A stretch of DNA of 8,272 nucleotides. Source: Candidatus Elarobacter sp. GTDB lineage: Bacteria; Vulcanimicrobiota; Vulcanimicrobiia; Vulcanimicrobiales; Vulcanimicrobiaceae. Below the pieces are notes generated by a model. That model ran no database searches and had not been told where the DNA came from. It saw only the letters and a program-made list of their open reading frames with translations. The DNA lies in the NCBI GenBank assembly GCA_030150085.1, contig JASLGJ010000430.1, forward strand, positions 1 through 8,272. The letters are read 5' to 3'. Below, piece after piece: positions 6,619-8,272 of the stretch. A program made the translations under genes and the position numbers. The first letter of the stretch is position 1; each line of letters begins with the position of its first letter.

Positions 6619-7413
6619 ATGCGCTTCCTCGCCGCCCCGCTCGCCGCGCTGGCGCTCCTGGCCGCCGCCCCCGCTCCTGCGGCCGCCCCCGACTTCGCCT
6701 ACGAGCCCGCCCGCTGCGTGCTGCCCAACGGCGTGGTCGTCGCCCCCGAGCACACCCCGCGGCTCGCGCCGGGCGTGCTGTGGGTGCACTGGCTGGGCGA
6801 GCCGGCGACCACCAACCACACCGAGTTCCTGGACGACGCGCGGGCGCTGGCGGTGCACGGGGTGGTGTCGCTGCTGGTCGACATGCCGTGGTCGCAGCCG
6901 AAATGGTTCGAGGCGGTGCGCAAGCCCGAGACGGACTACGCCGACGTCGTCGCGCAGGTCGTCAGCCTGCGCCGCGCGCTGGACTGCCTGAGCACGATGC
7001 CCGGGGTCGACCCCGCCCGGATCGCGTACGTCGGGCACGACTTCGGCGCGATGGACGGCGCGCTGCTGCTCGCCGCCGACGCGCGCCCGCGCTACGCCGT
7101 GCTGATGGCGCCGACGCTCTCGTTCTGGGAGTGGGACCTGCTGGGCGCGCAGCCCGCCGATCCCGCCGCGTACGTCGCGCAGATGAGCGCCTTCGACCTC
7201 CCGCGCTGGCTGCCGCGCGGCCACCAGCGCGCCACGCTGCTCCAGTTCGCGAACAACGACGCCTACGTCTCGCAAGCGACCGCGCTCGCGTTCCGCAACG
7301 CGGTTCCCGACCTCGACCGCACGCTCAAGCGCTACGACACCGACCACTCCCTGTCCGACCCGCAAGCCACGACCGACCGCCGCGATTGGCTGATCGCGCA
7401 CCTGCGCGTCTGA
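6619..7413 (+). CDS. Secreted alpha/beta-hydrolase-fold protein with Asp at the nucleophile position
   Basis: A 264-residue protein. MRFLAAPLAALALLAAAPAPAAA is a clear Sec signal peptide (residues 1-23, cleavage likely near A23), with no lipobox. The mature part has the alpha/beta-hydrolase pattern: GVLWVHWLGEPATT (52-65) in the oxyanion-strand region, GVVSLLVDMPW (81-91), then the nucleophile elbow RIAYVGHDFGAMDGALL (134-150). There D141 replaces the Ser or Cys of lipases and dienelactone hydrolases. Likely partners are the acid D214 in FANNDAYVS and H243 in YDTDHSL. An Asp nucleophile with His and an acid is the triad of haloalkane dehalogenases and epoxide hydrolases (GHDWG), but the rest looks more like dienelactone-hydrolase relatives. 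The ATG at 6619 is chosen because it begins the signal peptide; an in-frame GTG at 6586 would add 11 residues that mask it. It lies 55 nt after the exporter and may be co-transcribed. Substrate unknown. Confidence 0.8.
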   Translation: MRFLAAPLAALALLAAAPAPAAAPDFAYEPARCVLPNGVVVAPEHTPRLAPGVLWVHWLGEPATTNHTEFLDDARALAVHGVVSLLVDMPWSQPKWFEAVRKPETDYADVVAQVVSLRRALDCLSTMPGVDPARIAYVGHDFGAMDGALLLAADARPRYAVLMAPTLSFWEWDLLGAQPADPAAYVAQMSAFDLPRWLPRGHQRATLLQFANNDAYVSQATALAFRNAVPDLDRTLKRYDTDHSLSDPQATTDRRDWLIAHLRV

Positions 7414-7430
7414 GGCCGGCTCGTCCGGCT
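7414..7430 (+). terminator. Weak hairpin between convergent genes
   Basis: Directly after the hydrolase stop, GCCGG (7415-7419) and CCGGC (7425-7429) form a 5-bp GC stem with a 5-nt loop, with a possible G-T pair outside. No T-run follows on either strand. It sits in the 28-nt gap between convergent genes, where a shared terminator would be expected, but the match is weak. Confidence 0.3.
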
Positions 7431-7441
7431 GTGACCGTGCC

Positions 7442-7798
7442 TTATTCTGGTGAGACCTCGGTCTGTGACGCCGGCCGTGTGGTATCGGCATAGCGAAGAT
7501 ACGCCGTCAGCGCGACCAAAGCGGCCGCGAACGCGATCGCGCTAAGAAGGGGGCTCGCACCGTAACCGATCGTCACGGGCAGAACGGCCAGAGCCGCACC
7601 GAGCGCCAGGTCGGCAGCGGTGGGACGAGGATGGCCGAGCGCCCGGCGGCATTGAACGAGAACGATCTCTCCGACCCAAAGACCCCAGATGCCCAGGGCG
7701 CCGTCCGAGATGCCGATCTTGCCCGTTACCCGCGCGGCGAGCGCCAGCGCCGCGAGCAGGACGAGGGCGAAAACCGTTCCGATGTGCTTTTGCTTCAT
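7442..7798 (-). CDS. Small hypothetical membrane protein
   Basis: I do not recognise this 118-residue protein. It starts MKQKHIG and then runs through hydrophobic stretches at about 8-23, 31-50, 64-80 and 83-100, consistent with three or four membrane helices. The C-terminus is short and polar (TRPASQTEVSPE). The ATG at 7798 overlaps the upstream gene's stop by one base (TGATG), so the two are probably translationally coupled. No Shine-Dalgarno is visible, which agrees with coupling. The frame is open further upstream but overlaps the neighbouring gene there and looks like Arg/Cys-rich shadow sequence. Its small size and position right after a protein with a hydrophobic tail would suit an accessory or immunity-type partner, but nothing in the sequence proves that role. 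Confidence 0.62.
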   Translation of the reverse strand: MKQKHIGTVFALVLLAALALAARVTGKIGISDGALGIWGLWVGEIVLVQCRRALGHPRPTAADLALGAALAVLPVTIGYGASPLLSAIAFAAALVALTAYLRYADTTRPASQTEVSPE

Positions 7799-8262
7799 CA
7801 GCAAGGAGAGCCGCGCTGCGCCTGTGCCCAGCCCATGAGCGCATACCCTCCGGCGTAGCCCAAGCGGTACGACCACGGCCCCGCCTCGGGAAAGAAAAAC
7901 TCCGCCAGCGCACCGGCACCGAAACCGGCTACGACCATGGCTGCTCCGCAAACGCCCTTGGAAAGCTTGTAAGCCGAGCGCATGGACGCCGCTTGCGCGA
8001 CGGTGACGGTATTGAGCACCTGAAGGGCATCGCCCGTCGTCGTTTGCGTATCCTCCATCACGACCGCGGTGCCGTCCGGGCGGAGGACCGCGAATTGATC
8101 GTCCGCCACGTAATCCACAATCGCGGACGTGCCGTCCGAGTAATTGAACTGGGCGTCATAGCCGGGGTCGCCAGCAAATGTTCCGTACGCCGCTGTCGAC
8201 AAGTCCGTCGACTCCTGCTCTTGCGAGAAGTACGGCTTCATGCTGCTCGTGGTACTGGACAC
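7798..8262 (-). CDS. Hypothetical protein with glycine-rich hydrophobic C-terminus (start uncertain, may be partial)
   Basis: I do not recognise this protein (154 residues from a GTG at 8262). Residues 1-95 are polar and acidic with many Ser/Thr. They include FNYSDGTSAIVDYVADDQFAVL (39-60) and RPDGTAVVME (61-70), which look like short beta strands. From about 98 the character changes: a basic YKLSKG, a Gly/Ala-rich hydrophobic stretch at 103-122, then an aromatic and glycine-rich tail (WSYRLGYAGGYALMGW, 130-145) ending in Cys. The only cysteines are C105 and C154. The frame remains open to the window edge, so the true start may lie outside; an ATG at 8241 (MKPYF) is an alternative, and neither has a good ribosome site. 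It is coupled to the downstream membrane protein. A secreted or membrane-active peptide precursor is one possibility, a simple membrane-anchored protein another. Confidence 0.55.
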   Translation of the reverse strand: MSSTTSSMKPYFSQEQESTDLSTAAYGTFAGDPGYDAQFNYSDGTSAIVDYVADDQFAVLRPDGTAVVMEDTQTTTGDALQVLNTVTVAQAASMRSAYKLSKGVCGAAMVVAGFGAGALAEFFFPEAGPWSYRLGYAGGYALMGWAQAQRGSPC

Positions 8263-8272
8263 CCACGTATAG

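Noticed and set aside
5315..6991. A 558-codon plus-strand frame overlapping the exporter and the hydrolase.
   Set aside because: It is a frame-shifted reading of two real genes, with Arg/Pro/Ser-rich translation.
7631..7858. A 75-codon plus-strand frame opposite the small membrane protein.
   Set aside because: It is charged and low in complexity, antisense to a frame with coherent membrane helices, and has no ribosome site.

Overview
The window is a very GC-rich bacterial segment whose genes abut or overlap throughout and whose codons end mostly in G or C. The protein content (an ACAD10/11-type acyl-CoA dehydrogenase set, a DHA2 efflux pump, a CHASE3-type sensor) fits a free-living soil-type bacterium. 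The protein style recalls uncultivated lineages such as Eremiobacterota (WPS-2) or GC-rich Actinobacteria or Proteobacteria, but the phylum cannot be settled from sequence alone. I saw no tRNA, rRNA, CRISPR array or insertion sequence.

Layout. (1) 1-404, minus strand: the N-terminal part of a membrane sensor with one membrane helix and a CHASE3-like region, cut by the window edge. (2) 450-4909, minus strand: a five-gene operon in the order TetR-type regulator, acyl-CoA dehydrogenase, histidine phosphatase, APH-fold kinase, short-chain dehydrogenase. All four junctions are 4-nt ATGA or GTGA overlaps. (3) 4910-4976: a short divergent promoter region with a 16-bp palindrome, the likely TetR operator. 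(4) 4977-6563, plus strand: a DHA2-family MFS exporter. (5) 6619-7413, plus strand: a secreted alpha/beta-hydrolase-fold protein with Asp where the nucleophile normally sits. (6) 7442 to the right edge, minus strand: two small unrecognised genes, a roughly 118-aa membrane protein preceded by a roughly 150-aa protein with a glycine-rich hydrophobic C-terminus, in less GC-extreme sequence.

How the genes may work together. The kinase, acyl-CoA dehydrogenase and SDR are the separate parts of a route known for 4-hydroxy- and 4-keto-acids: LvaA, LvaC and LvaD in Pseudomonas putida levulinate catabolism, and the fused kinase-dehydrogenases ACAD10/ACAD11 in animals. In that route a keto group is reduced, the hydroxyl of a hydroxyacyl-CoA is phosphorylated, and the phosphate is eliminated to give an enoyl-CoA for beta-oxidation. 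The extra histidine phosphatase between the dehydrogenase and the kinase is the unusual member. The TetR protein probably controls both this operon and the divergent exporter. The functional link is inferred from family membership and gene order; substrates are unknown.
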